From assembly GCF_014268815.2 (NCBI RefSeq), contig NZ_JABWRE020000002.1, positions 62,001 to 126,000 of the forward strand: 64,000 bases of DNA, written 5' to 3'. Each line of letters opens with the position of its first letter. The stretch's first letter is position 1. The notes under the pieces are model-generated. The model was not told the DNA's origin. It was given only the letters and a program-made list of their open reading frames with translations, and searched no databases. Origin of the DNA: Pseudomonas urmiensis. Its GTDB lineage: Bacteria; Pseudomonadota; Gammaproteobacteria; Pseudomonadales; Pseudomonadaceae. The position numbers and the translations under genes are program-made. Shown piece by piece: positions 21,942-30,352 of this stretch.

Positions 21942-22379
21942 ATGGAAATGCAATGGTGGATCTGGCTCGTCTTCGGCGTGGCCCTGATCCTACTCGAACT
22001 GGTCCTGCCCACGTTCTTCATTCTCTGGTTCGGCATCGGTGCCGTGCTGGTGTCGCTGATTGCCCTGCTCGCGCCAAACCTGCAGCTGGATATGCAGGTG
22101 CTGCTGTGGGTGCTGTTTTCCTCTGTCACCACCGTTCTGTGGTTCAAGCTATTTCGGCGCAAGAAGGCCGATGTGCGCTGGACCGCCGATAGCGTGATTG
22201 GTGAAGTCGGCTTGCTCACCGCCAGTGTCTCTGAGTTCCAGAAAGGCCGAGTGCGTTTCCAGAAGCCGATCTTGGGCAACGAAGAATGGACCTGCATCGC
22301 TGACAGCGACATCGCCGCTGGCGAGCGCGTGCGCCTGACCGCCATCGAAGGCAACACCGCCCGGGTCAGCCGGGCCTGA
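21942..22379 (+). CDS. NfeD family membrane protein
   Basis: The 145-residue protein starts MEMQWWIWLVFGVALILLEL and has two or three membrane helices (to about residue 70). A small soluble OB-like domain follows, with VIGEVGLLTAS and GERVRLTAIEGNTARV. NfeD proteins pair with stomatin/prohibitin-type proteins and such a gene follows after 26 bases. Together they probably form a membrane microdomain or protein-quality-control module in the inner membrane. GGAAGG precedes the start. Confidence 0.88.
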   Translation: MEMQWWIWLVFGVALILLELVLPTFFILWFGIGAVLVSLIALLAPNLQLDMQVLLWVLFSSVTTVLWFKLFRRKKADVRWTADSVIGEVGLLTASVSEFQKGRVRFQKPILGNEEWTCIADSDIAAGERVRLTAIEGNTARVSRA

Positions 22380-22405
22380 ATCCGTACTAAAAGGAAGTTC
22401 GTAGC

Positions 22406-23257
22406 ATGACCAGTCTTATCGTCGTCGGCACCCTCGCCGTGTTCGTTCTCATCACCGTGTTCAAAGGGGTGCGCATCGTGCCTCAGGGCGAGGAGTGGAT
22501 CGTCGAGCGCCTGGGGCGCTACCACAGCACCCTCAAGCCCGGCCTGAATATCGTCATCCCGTACATGGACGTGGTCGCCTACCGCCTGCCGACCAAAGAC
22601 ATCATCCTCGATGTGCAGCAGCAGGAAATCATCACCAAGGACAACGCGGTGATCGTCGCCAACGCCCTGTGCTTCGCCAAGGTGGTCGACCCGCAAAAAG
22701 CCTCCTACGGCGTGCAGAATTTCTCCTTCGCCGTGACCAGCCTGACCATGACTTCGCTGCGGGCTATCGTCGGCGCGATGGATTTGGACGAAGCATTGTC
22801 CAGCCGCGAGCAGATCAAGGCACGCCTGCGCGAGGCGATGTCCGAACAGACCGAAGACTGGGGCGTGACCGTGCGCTCGGTAGAGATCCAGGACATCAAG
22901 CCGTCCGAGAACATGCAGATGGCCATGGAGCGCCAGGCGGCTGCCGAGCGTGAGCGTAAAGCCGATGTAACCCGTGCCGAAGGCGCCAAGCAGGCCGCGA
23001 TTCTGGAAGCCGAAGCCCGCCTGCAATCGGCCAAGCTGGATGCCGAGGCGCAGATCAACCTGGCAGAAGCGTCGGCGCGTGCGATTTCGCTGGTGCGCGA
23101 TGCAGTAGGGACGGAAACCACCCCGGCCATGTACCTGCTCGGTGAGCGCTACATTGGCGCGATGGAGAATCTGGCCGGCAGCGACAACGCCAAGGTTGTG
23201 GTGTTGCCTGCGGATCTGCAAGAGACCGTGCGCGGGTTGCTTGGGCGCAAGGCCTAA
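22406..23257 (+). CDS. SPFH (stomatin/prohibitin) family protein, QmcA-like
   Basis: The 283-residue protein has one N-terminal membrane helix (residues 3-20) and then an SPFH domain: IVPQGEEWIVERLGRYHSTLKPGLN, NAVIVANALCFAKVVDP and EQTEDWGVTVRSVEIQDIKP. A coiled coil rich in A, E and R (about 175-230) follows. The C-terminal part includes YLLGERYIGAMENLA, as in QmcA-type stomatins. AAGGAAG precedes the start. It forms an NfeD-stomatin pair with the gene upstream. Confidence 0.92.
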   Translation: MTSLIVVGTLAVFVLITVFKGVRIVPQGEEWIVERLGRYHSTLKPGLNIVIPYMDVVAYRLPTKDIILDVQQQEIITKDNAVIVANALCFAKVVDPQKASYGVQNFSFAVTSLTMTSLRAIVGAMDLDEALSSREQIKARLREAMSEQTEDWGVTVRSVEIQDIKPSENMQMAMERQAAAERERKADVTRAEGAKQAAILEAEARLQSAKLDAEAQINLAEASARAISLVRDAVGTETTPAMYLLGERYIGAMENLAGSDNAKVVVLPADLQETVRGLLGRKA

Positions 23258-23317
23258 GACACCCCGACAACTCGGCTCCTACAGGCACAGCATCGAGCGC
23301 AAGATCAATGCGAGACC

Positions 23318-23359
23318 TGTGGGAGCGGGTTAACCCGCGAAGGGCCGCGCTGCGGCCCC
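23318..23359. repeat. REP half-element after the SPFH gene
   Basis: CTGTGGGAGCGGGTTAACCCGC followed by GGGCCGCGCTGCGGCCCC is a single, shortened REP-like unit joined to a second short palindrome. It lies in the 246-base gap between the SPFH gene and the copper cluster. I see nothing else recognisable in that gap. Confidence 0.7.
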
Positions 23360-23503
23360 AAAGCAAACGACACCGACTGGAAGGTATCGGGCCTGCTGAT
23401 AAGGCAACACTCACCTCATGCCTGCGGCACTTCACCGCACCCCGGCATTTTTACCTATACTCCGCCGTACAATACCCGCCACGATTCCTGACCGGATCTC
23501 TCC

Positions 23504-23893
23504 ATGCCCCCACGTCGGCACATCGCCTGGATAGCCTGCCTTGCAGTGCTGTTCAATTTGCTGGCCATGCCGCTGTCATCGGCCGCGCCCAAGAGCGCGA
23601 CCGAGCAGCTGCTGTGGGGGGCTTTCTGTTCCAGCATGGGCGCCAAAGCCAAGCTCGATGTAAAGGCCCTGGCCAAGATCGATCTCGGCGATCAAGGCGA
23701 CGCGCACGCCAACATGCAGCACTGCTGGTGCTGCTCGGGCGCAGCGCCGCTACTGGCCCTACCCGGCCAGCCGCCACAGTTGCACAGCCCGGCGCACCTG
23801 AGCATTGGCCAACTACCCAACCTCGCCCGCTATCAACCTACGCCTCGCCAGCTCTGGCCGGCGTTAAACCCGCGTGCCTCTCCGCTGGCCTGA
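23504..23893 (+). CDS. DUF2946 family protein of the copper cluster
   Basis: The 129-residue protein has an N-terminal signal or membrane segment (HIAWIACLAVLFNLLAMPLSSAA). A short mature part carries the motif QHCWCCSG near residues 72-79, which could bind metal. DUF2946 proteins are common beside copper receptors and PCu(A)C chaperones, as here. The exact role is unknown. It is the first gene of a five-gene rightward cluster ending at 28437. The ribosome site before 23504 is weak. Confidence 0.8.
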   Translation: MPPRRHIAWIACLAVLFNLLAMPLSSAAPKSATEQLLWGAFCSSMGAKAKLDVKALAKIDLGDQGDAHANMQHCWCCSGAAPLLALPGQPPQLHSPAHLSIGQLPNLARYQPTPRQLWPALNPRASPLA

Positions 23894-23942
23894 GTTCTCG
23901 ACGCTATCGCCCTGAACCTGCACAGATCGGAGATCTCATTCC

Positions 23943-24425
23943 ATGCTCAAGCAAGCCCTCGTCCTGGCCGCCCTGCTGTTGCCCGGCGCCTTCGCCAACG
24001 CCCATGAATACTCCCAGGGCGACCTGCACATCGCCCACCCGTGGTCGCTGGAACTGCCGCCCAACGCGCCCAACGTGGCGGCCTATTTCGTCGTGCACAA
24101 CAACGGCAAGCAGGATGATCGCCTGCTCAGCGTCGCCAGCCCGATCAGCGATGATGCGCAACTGCACGAGCACGCCAAGACCGCCGAAGGCCTGATGAAA
24201 ATGCAGCAGGTGCCCAGCGTGGCGATCCCGGCAGGCCAGGACCTGGTATTCGCCCCCAGCGCCTACCACGTGATGCTCATGCAGCCCAAGGACCGCAGCC
24301 TGCTCAGCGACGGCAAACGCTTCCCGCTGACCCTGCACTTCGAAAAGGCCGGTGACATCACCGTGCAGGTCGCGGTGCAGAAACAACCACCGACCGACCA
24401 GCCAGAGCACCAGCACGCGCACTGA
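23943..24425 (+). CDS. PCu(A)C-type periplasmic copper chaperone
   Basis: The 160-residue protein has a clear signal peptide (LVLAALLLPGAFANAHE, cleavage near residue 20). The mature domain of the PCu(A)C family follows, with IAHPWSLELPPNAPNVAAYFVV. Likely Cu(I) ligands lie in DAQLHEHAKTAEGLMKM and SAYHVMLM. These chaperones hand copper to cytochrome oxidase and other periplasmic targets. GGAGA precedes the start. The C-terminal tail is histidine-rich. Its neighbours, a copper TonB receptor and DUF2946 proteins, support a copper role. Confidence 0.9.
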   Translation: MLKQALVLAALLLPGAFANAHEYSQGDLHIAHPWSLELPPNAPNVAAYFVVHNNGKQDDRLLSVASPISDDAQLHEHAKTAEGLMKMQQVPSVAIPAGQDLVFAPSAYHVMLMQPKDRSLLSDGKRFPLTLHFEKAGDITVQVAVQKQPPTDQPEHQHAH

Positions 24426-24444
24426 TCGCTGACAGGCACTCGCC

Positions 24445-24882
24445 ATGAGCGTGCTGCGCGAACGGACCATCCGCCGTACCACCCGCCCTGATCGCAGGCG
24501 CGCCGGTGGCGGCTGGCTGAGCCTGTTCGCCATGTGGATGATCTTCATCGGCCCACTGGTTTCCCAGTCGATGCCGATGGATCACCACGCCGGCATGAAT
24601 ATGCCGATGGACATGAGCATGTCCGCCGGCCACAGCCATGCCGACGCCGGGCACCATGGCCATGGCAGCGATGGCGAGCTGCACGCGCTGTGGGAAAAAT
24701 GCGGCTATTGCAGCCTGCTGTTCAACTGCCCAGCCTTGCCGCAAACCTTCAGTCCGCTCAACGCCAGTAGTACCCCGCCCGCCCCACCCCTGCATGCGCT
24801 TACCCGCCAGGGCCACGCCGGTCAGGCCGTCTTCCCTGGTGCGCGCAGTCGCGCTCCGCCCTTCTTGTCGATCGACGTCTGA
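24445..24882 (+). CDS. DUF2946 family protein with Met/His-rich segment
   Basis: The 145-residue protein has a basic N-terminus, one membrane or signal helix (LSLFAMWMIFIGPLVS) and then a strikingly methionine- and histidine-rich stretch at about residues 45-75. That stretch holds MDHHAGMNMPMDMSMSAGHS and GHHGHG. A CGYCSLLFNCP motif follows. The composition is typical of copper-binding periplasmic proteins. It starts 19 bases after the PCu(A)C gene and precedes the TonB receptor, so copper trafficking is the best inference. Confidence 0.82.
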   Translation: MSVLRERTIRRTTRPDRRRAGGGWLSLFAMWMIFIGPLVSQSMPMDHHAGMNMPMDMSMSAGHSHADAGHHGHGSDGELHALWEKCGYCSLLFNCPALPQTFSPLNASSTPPAPPLHALTRQGHAGQAVFPGARSRAPPFLSIDV

Positions 24883-24948
24883 ACACCTATTGACCGCACG
24901 GAGCCAGGAGGCTTCGCGCCCACTCATGACTGATCGACTGGAATCATT

Positions 24949-27015
24949 ATGTCCGGCTGCACCCCTGTTTTTGCCCTGTCCCTGCGCGGGACCATCGCCG
25001 TGCTCTGCGGCTCGCTGCTGGCCCCCCTGGCGCTGGCGGCCGAGCCCGGCCACCAAGGCCATGAGCACGATTCTGCCGAGCTCAGCCCGACGGTAATCAC
25101 CGCTGTCGCGCCCAGCTCGCCGCTGACCATCGTCACCAACCCCAAGGACCCACGCCAGCCAGTACCGGCCAGCGACGGCGCCGATTACCTGAAGACCATC
25201 CCGGGCTTCTCGGCGATTCGCTCCGGTGGCACCAATGGCGATCCGGTGTTGCGCGGCATGTTCGGCTCGCGCCTGAACATCCTCACCAACGGCGGCGTGA
25301 TGCTCGGCGCCTGCCCCAACCGAATGGACGCCCCGACCTCCTACATTTCGCCGGAAACCTACGACCGCCTGACCGTGATCAAAGGCCCGCAAAGCGTGAT
25401 CTGGGGGCCGGGCGGTTCGGCGGGGACCATCCTCTTCGAACGCGAGCCGGAACGCTTCGGCACGCTCGGCAGCCGGGTCAACGCCAGCCTGCTGGCCGGT
25501 TCCAACGGCCGCTTCGACAAAGTCCTCGACGCAGCTGCCGGCAACAGCCAGGCCTATGCGCGCTTTGTCGGCAACCAATCGCGCTCCGACGACTATCAAG
25601 ACGGCAACGGCGACAGCGTGCCCTCGCGCTGGGACAAGTGGAACGGCGACCTCACCCTCGGCTGGACCCCGGACGCCGACACCCTGCTCGAACTCACCGC
25701 CGGCAAGGGCGATGGCGAGGCGCGCTACGCCGGACGTGGCATGGACGGCTCGCAGTTCAAGCGCGAAAGCCTCGGCTTGCGTTTCGAGAAATCCAACCTC
25801 GGCGAGGTGCTCGACAAGATCGAGGCGCAGGTCTACTACAACTACGCCGACCACGTGATGGACAACTACAGCCTGCGCACACCGTCAGGCAGCGGCATGA
25901 TGGGCATGCCGATGGTCAGCAACGTCGACCGTCGCACCCTGGGCGCGCGGATCAAGGCCACTTGGCGCTGGGCCGATGTGCAGTTGATCAGCGGCATCGA
26001 TGCCCAGACCAACGAGCACCGCAAGCGCGGCGGCATGGGCGTCGATGCGCACAAGGGCCAGTCATGGACCAAGGATGCCGACTTCCATAACTATGGGCTG
26101 TTCAGCGAACTGACCTGGTACGCCACAGGCGCTGACCGTCTGATTACCGGTGCGCGCCTGGACCGCGCCTCTGCCCGCGATTTCCGCCAGACCAGCGCCA
26201 CCGGCGGCGACACCCGCGCCGACACCCTGCCCAGCGGTTTCGTGCGCTATGAGCATGATCTGGCGGCGCTTTCGGCAACCACTTACATCGGCCTCGGCCA
26301 TGCCCAGCGCTTCCCCGATTACTGGGAGCTGTTCTCGCCCAAGCAAGGCCCGGCCGGTGCAGCCAATGCCTTTGACGGCATCAAGCCGGAGAAGACCACC
26401 CAGCTCGATTTCGGTATCCAGTACCGCGACGAGCGCATGGAGGCCTGGGCCTCGGGCTATGTCGGGCAGATCCGCGACTACATCCTGTTCGACTACCGCA
26501 CCGGCATGATGGGCATGAGCACCTCCCAGGCGCAGAACATCGACGCTCGGATCATGGGCGGCGAACTTGGCGCAGCCTACAAGCTGTCGGAAAACTGGAA
26601 AGCCGACGCGACCCTGGCCTACGCTTGGGGCAAGAACAGCAGTGATGGCAAAGCGCTGCCACAGATGCCGCCCCTGGAAAGCCGCCTGGGCCTGACCTAC
26701 AGCCAGGACAAGTGGAGCACTGGGGCGTTGTGGCGACTGGTGGCGGCGCAGAATCGCATCGCCGAAAACCAAGGCAACGTGGTCGGCAAGGACTACGAAA
26801 AAAGCGCAGGCTTTGGGGTGTTCTCGCTCAATGGTGCCTACAAGGTGAACAACAACCTCAAGCTCAGCGCGGGCGTCGACAACCTGTTCGACAAAGCCTA
26901 CGCCGAGCACTTGAACCTGGCCGGGAACGCCGGGTTCGGCTATCCGGCCAGCGATCCACAGCCGGTTAGCGAGCCAGGCCGGACCTTCTGGACCAAGGTC
27001 GATATCAGCTTCTGA
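24949..27015 (+). CDS. oprC: TonB-dependent copper receptor, OprC type
   Basis: The 688-residue outer-membrane protein has a signal peptide and a short histidine-rich start (GHQGHEHDSAE). A plug domain follows, with SDGADYLKTIPGFSAIRSGG and RLTVIKGPQSVIWGPGGSAG. The beta-barrel ends in WTKVDISF with a terminal phenylalanine. GACPNRMDAPTSYISPE and MMGMPM/MMGM methionine clusters match the OprC copper receptor as I recall it. It would import copper using TonB energy. Neighbouring copper genes support this. Confidence 0.9.
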   Translation: MSGCTPVFALSLRGTIAVLCGSLLAPLALAAEPGHQGHEHDSAELSPTVITAVAPSSPLTIVTNPKDPRQPVPASDGADYLKTIPGFSAIRSGGTNGDPVLRGMFGSRLNILTNGGVMLGACPNRMDAPTSYISPETYDRLTVIKGPQSVIWGPGGSAGTILFEREPERFGTLGSRVNASLLAGSNGRFDKVLDAAAGNSQAYARFVGNQSRSDDYQDGNGDSVPSRWDKWNGDLTLGWTPDADTLLELTAGKGDGEARYAGRGMDGSQFKRESLGLRFEKSNLGEVLDKIEAQVYYNYADHVMDNYSLRTPSGSGMMGMPMVSNVDRRTLGARIKATWRWADVQLISGIDAQTNEHRKRGGMGVDAHKGQSWTKDADFHNYGLFSELTWYATGADRLITGARLDRASARDFRQTSATGGDTRADTLPSGFVRYEHDLAALSATTYIGLGHAQRFPDYWELFSPKQGPAGAANAFDGIKPEKTTQLDFGIQYRDERMEAWASGYVGQIRDYILFDYRTGMMGMSTSQAQNIDARIMGGELGAAYKLSENWKADATLAYAWGKNSSDGKALPQMPPLESRLGLTYSQDKWSTGALWRLVAAQNRIAENQGNVVGKDYEKSAGFGVFSLNGAYKVNNNLKLSAGVDNLFDKAYAEHLNLAGNAGFGYPASDPQPVSEPGRTFWTKVDISF

Positions 27016-27072
27016 CAACAACAATGGGCGCGGCTACGGACGCGCCCTTTCACCTTGCCGATGGGAGGTTCC

Positions 27073-28437
27073 ATGAGCGGACCACGCATTTCCTTCTATA
27101 ACCTGGCTTGGCGCTGGCATTTCTACGCCGGGCTGTTCGTCGCGCCATTCATGATCCTGCTGGCGATCACCGGGATCATCTACCTGTTCAAGCCACAGCT
27201 CGACCCGCTGATGTACCGCGAGCTGATGGTGGTCGAGGCCGGTCATCACCGCCAAGACGCCGACACCCTGCTCAGCCAGGTGCACCAGGCCTACCCGCAG
27301 GGGCATGTGGCCCAATACCTGCCCCCACTCAACGCCGAGCGCAGCGCGCAGTTCGTGGTGCATGACGGCGGCCGCGAACTGAACGTGTTCGTCGACCCAT
27401 ACAGCGCCAAGGTGCTCGGTGAGCAAGACGCCAAGCAGAACCTGCAAGCCGTGGCCCGCGCCCTGCACGGCGAGCTGATGGTCGGCACCGTGGGCGATCG
27501 CCTGGTGGAGCTGGCGGCTGGCTGGGGCATCGTCCTGGTCGTGTCGGGGCTGTACCTGTGGTGGCCGCGCGGGCGCAACAGTGCCGGTGTGCTGTGGCCA
27601 CGCCTGTCTGCCCGCGGCCGGGTGCTGTGGCGCGACCTGCATGCGGTCAGTGGCTTCTGGGGCTCGGCGCTGCTGCTGTTGATGCTGCTCAGCGGCATGA
27701 CCTGGACCGGCCTGTGGGGCAAGCAGTATGCCGATTTGTGGAATCGCTTCCCGGCTGCCATGTGGAATGACGTGCCCACGTCGGACCAACAAGCTCGCGT
27801 GCTCAACCAGGCGCATCGCCAGACCGTGCCTTGGGCGATGGAGAACACGCCCATGCCGCAGTCCGGCGCGCATGCCGAACATGCTGGCCATCACATGATG
27901 TCGAGCGCCCCGGCCGCGCCGCAGGTCAGCCTGCAGCAGGTTGAGGACATCGCCACCCATCGCCAGGTCGAGCCTGGCTACAGCATCACCCTGCCGACCA
28001 CTGCCGATGGCGTGTTCACCCTGGCGGTGTTCGCTGATGATCCGCGTAACGACGCCACCCTGCATGTCGACCAGTACACCGGCAAGGTGCTGGCGGATGT
28101 GCGCTGGCAGGACTACAGCCCAGTCGCCCGGGCCACCGAGCTTGGGGTGATGCTGCATGAGGGCAAGATGTTCGGGGCGCTGAACCAGATCATCATTTTG
28201 CTGGTGTGCCTGATGATTCTGCTGGGCTCGGTCAGTGGCCTGGTGATGTGGTGGAAACGCCGGCCGACGGGTGGGCTGGGGGTACCGCCGTTGCGTCATG
28301 ACCTGCCGCGCTGGAAGACGGCGACGGTGGTGATGCTGGTGCTGGGCGTGGCGTTCCCGCTGGTGGGGGTGTCGATGCTGGTGATGTGGATGGTCGATAG
28401 CCTGGTGGTGCGGCGCAGGGTGATGGCTAGGGCCTGA
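27073..28437 (+). CDS. PepSY-domain inner-membrane protein of the copper cluster
   Basis: The 454-residue protein has four or more membrane helices (about residues 16-40, 150-175, 195-220 and 370-420) and PepSY segments in the periplasmic loops. A loop near residues 255-285 is rich in methionine and histidine (ENTPMPQSGAHAEHAGHHMM), a plausible copper site. The family includes PiuB-like proteins that accompany TonB receptors and may be reductases. I chose the ATG at 27073, which has GGGAGG just before it, over one six codons earlier. Confidence 0.88.
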   Translation: MSGPRISFYNLAWRWHFYAGLFVAPFMILLAITGIIYLFKPQLDPLMYRELMVVEAGHHRQDADTLLSQVHQAYPQGHVAQYLPPLNAERSAQFVVHDGGRELNVFVDPYSAKVLGEQDAKQNLQAVARALHGELMVGTVGDRLVELAAGWGIVLVVSGLYLWWPRGRNSAGVLWPRLSARGRVLWRDLHAVSGFWGSALLLLMLLSGMTWTGLWGKQYADLWNRFPAAMWNDVPTSDQQARVLNQAHRQTVPWAMENTPMPQSGAHAEHAGHHMMSSAPAAPQVSLQQVEDIATHRQVEPGYSITLPTTADGVFTLAVFADDPRNDATLHVDQYTGKVLADVRWQDYSPVARATELGVMLHEGKMFGALNQIIILLVCLMILLGSVSGLVMWWKRRPTGGLGVPPLRHDLPRWKTATVVMLVLGVAFPLVGVSMLVMWMVDSLVVRRRVMARA

Positions 28438-28453
28438 TTCTGAACTGATGGCC

Positions 28454-28521
28454 TCATCGCGGGGCAAGCCCGCTCCCACGAAGCATTTGCAATTCGTGGC
28501 AGCGCGCTTGCCCCGCGATGA
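28454..28521. repeat. REP doublet before cycA
   Basis: CATCGCGGGGCAAGCCCGCTC and an inverted copy with one changed base (GCAGCGCGCTTGCCCCGCGATG) flank about 20 bases. It lies between the PepSY gene and cycA. Confidence 0.85.
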
Positions 28522-28631
28522 GGACAAAAACAGCACAGATGTCGTGTCGATCTGTCGCGCCCCGAATTGGGACGCGCGTGTTAGCCTACTCGGCTCGCAC
28601 AAAAAGACTGACCCTCAATGGAATGCAGCCA

Positions 28632-30044
28632 ATGACCCGGACCTCCTCCACGCCTGCTGATGACCAGCATCTACAACGCAACCTGACCAACCGCCACATC
28701 CAATTGATCGCCATCGGCGGCGCGATCGGCACCGGCCTGTTCATGGGCTCGGGCAAGACCATCAGCCTCGCCGGCCCGTCGATCATCTTCGTCTACATGA
28801 TCATCGGCTTCATGCTGTTCTTCGTCATGCGGGCGATGGGCGAGCTGCTGCTGTCGAACCTCAACTACAAATCCTTCATCGACTTCTCGGCCGACCTGCT
28901 CGGGCCTTGGGCCGGCTACTTCACCGGTTGGACCTACTGGTTTTGCTGGGTGGTCACGGGTATCGCCGACGTCGTCGCCATTGCCGCCTATTCACAGTTC
29001 TGGTTCCCTGACCTGCCCCAGTGGATACCGGCGCTGACCTGCGTGGCGCTGCTGCTGTCGCTGAACCTGGTCACCGTGAAGATGTTCGGCGAGCTTGAGT
29101 TCTGGTTCGCCATGATCAAGATCGTCGCCATCCTCGGCCTGGTCGCCACTGGCCTGTACATGGTCATCACCGGCTTCGAATCGCCGAGCGGGCGCACCGC
29201 GCAACTGGCCAACCTGTGGAACGACGGCGGGATGTTCCCGCATGGCCTGATGGGTTTCTTCGCCGGCTTCCAGATCGCCGTGTTCGCCTTCGTCGGCATC
29301 GAGCTGGTGGGCACCACTGCCGCCGAAGCCAAGGACCCGCAACGCACCCTGCCACGGGCGATCAACTCGATCCCGATCCGCATCATCGTGTTCTACGTGC
29401 TGGCGCTGATCGCGATCATGGCCGTCACGCCATGGCGCGACGTAGTGCCGGGCAAGAGCCCGTTCGTTGAGTTGTTCGTGCTGGCGGGCCTGCCGGCAGC
29501 GGCGAGCATCATCAACTTCGTGGTGCTGACCTCGGCGGCCTCCTCAGCCAACAGCGGCGTGTTCTCCACCAGCCGCATGCTGTTCGGCTTGGCCCAGGAG
29601 GGCGATGCGCCCAAGGCGTTCGAGAAACTCTCGCGTCGCGCGGTACCGGCCAATGGTCTGTTGTTCTCGTGCACCTGCCTGCTGCTGGGGGCGGTGTTGA
29701 TCTACGTGATCCCTGATGTGGTCGAGGCGTTCACCCTGGTCACGACCGTATCGGCGCTACTGTTCATGTTCGTCTGGACGCTGATCCTGCTGTCGTACCT
29801 GAAGTACCGCGTCCAGCGCGCGGCGCTGCACCAGGCTTCGACCTACAAGATGCCGGGCGGGCGCTTCATGTGCTACGTGTGCCTGGTGTTCTTCGCCGGC
29901 ATCCTGGTGCTGCTGGCCCTGGAAGACGACACGCGCAAGGCGTTGATCGTGACGCCGTTGTGGTTCGTGATCCTGGCGGTGACTTATCAGTTCGTGCGTA
30001 GCCGTCGTCATCCGCGCGCGGCTGTCAGCAACGCGCAAGACTGA
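28632..30044 (+). CDS. cycA: D-serine/D-alanine/glycine transporter
   Basis: The 470-residue protein is an APC-family permease with about twelve helices. From RNLTNRHIQLIAIGGAIGTG onward it closely follows what I remember of E. coli CycA, including GYFTGWTYWFCWVVTG, VELFVLAGLPAAASIINFV and SGVFSTSRMLFGLAQEG. It should import D-alanine, D-serine and glycine with protons. I chose the ATG at 28632, which gives the same length as the E. coli protein. An ATG three codons earlier is possible. The long upstream open frame crosses the REP doublet and is not coding. Confidence 0.92.
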   Translation: MTRTSSTPADDQHLQRNLTNRHIQLIAIGGAIGTGLFMGSGKTISLAGPSIIFVYMIIGFMLFFVMRAMGELLLSNLNYKSFIDFSADLLGPWAGYFTGWTYWFCWVVTGIADVVAIAAYSQFWFPDLPQWIPALTCVALLLSLNLVTVKMFGELEFWFAMIKIVAILGLVATGLYMVITGFESPSGRTAQLANLWNDGGMFPHGLMGFFAGFQIAVFAFVGIELVGTTAAEAKDPQRTLPRAINSIPIRIIVFYVLALIAIMAVTPWRDVVPGKSPFVELFVLAGLPAAASIINFVVLTSAASSANSGVFSTSRMLFGLAQEGDAPKAFEKLSRRAVPANGLLFSCTCLLLGAVLIYVIPDVVEAFTLVTTVSALLFMFVWTLILLSYLKYRVQRAALHQASTYKMPGGRFMCYVCLVFFAGILVLLALEDDTRKALIVTPLWFVILAVTYQFVRSRRHPRAAVSNAQD

Positions 30045-30052
30045 AAGCCTGT

Positions 30053-30181
30053 GGGGCCGCTGTGCGGCCCTTCGCGGCGGTTCGGCGTCCTGGCAAGCCC
30101 GCTCCCACAGGGATAGCGCGCACCTGTTAGGGCGGGCTTGTCAGGACGCCGAACCGCCGCGAAGGGCCGCACAGCGGCCCC
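30053..30181. repeat. Long REP-related inverted repeat after cycA
   Basis: GGGGCCGCTGTGCGGCCCTTCGCGGCGGTTCGGCG and its complement form arms of about 45 bases around a core with AAGCCCGCTCCCACAGGG. This is the same long form as at 18600-18736. It can fold into a strong hairpin and probably ends or protects the cycA message. Confidence 0.86.
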
Positions 30182-30206
30182 AATCCTGTGCACGCAGGGC
30201 CTACTG

Positions 30207-30221
30207 GCACCAAGCTGGACC
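30207..30221 (+). promoter_or_regulatory. Possible NtrC half-site upstream of urtA
   Basis: GCACC-N5-GGACC partly matches the NtrC operator pattern GCACC-N5-GGTGC. The left half is perfect and the right half is poor. It lies about 75 bases upstream of the sigma-54 promoter, a usual distance for an activator site. The call is tentative. Confidence 0.3.
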
Positions 30222-30283
30222 TCATTTCTCCACCCCCACCTCTGCAAGCCCCGAAAAACGGCGGCTTTGCCGTGTCCAAAAAC

Positions 30284-30300
30284 TGGGCACACCCCTTGCA
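30284..30300 (+). promoter_or_regulatory. Sigma-54 promoter of urtA
   Basis: TGGGCACACCCCTTGCA matches the sigma-54 consensus, with GG and GC separated by exactly ten bases and TTGCA in the -12 box. It lies 53 bases upstream of the urtA start. Nitrogen-limited, NtrC-activated expression of the urea transporter fits known practice in Pseudomonas. Confidence 0.7.
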
Positions 30301-30352
30301 CATGCCCTCTCCCGGGTTGCCAACACCATAAAAAACTCAACGGAGAGAGCAC

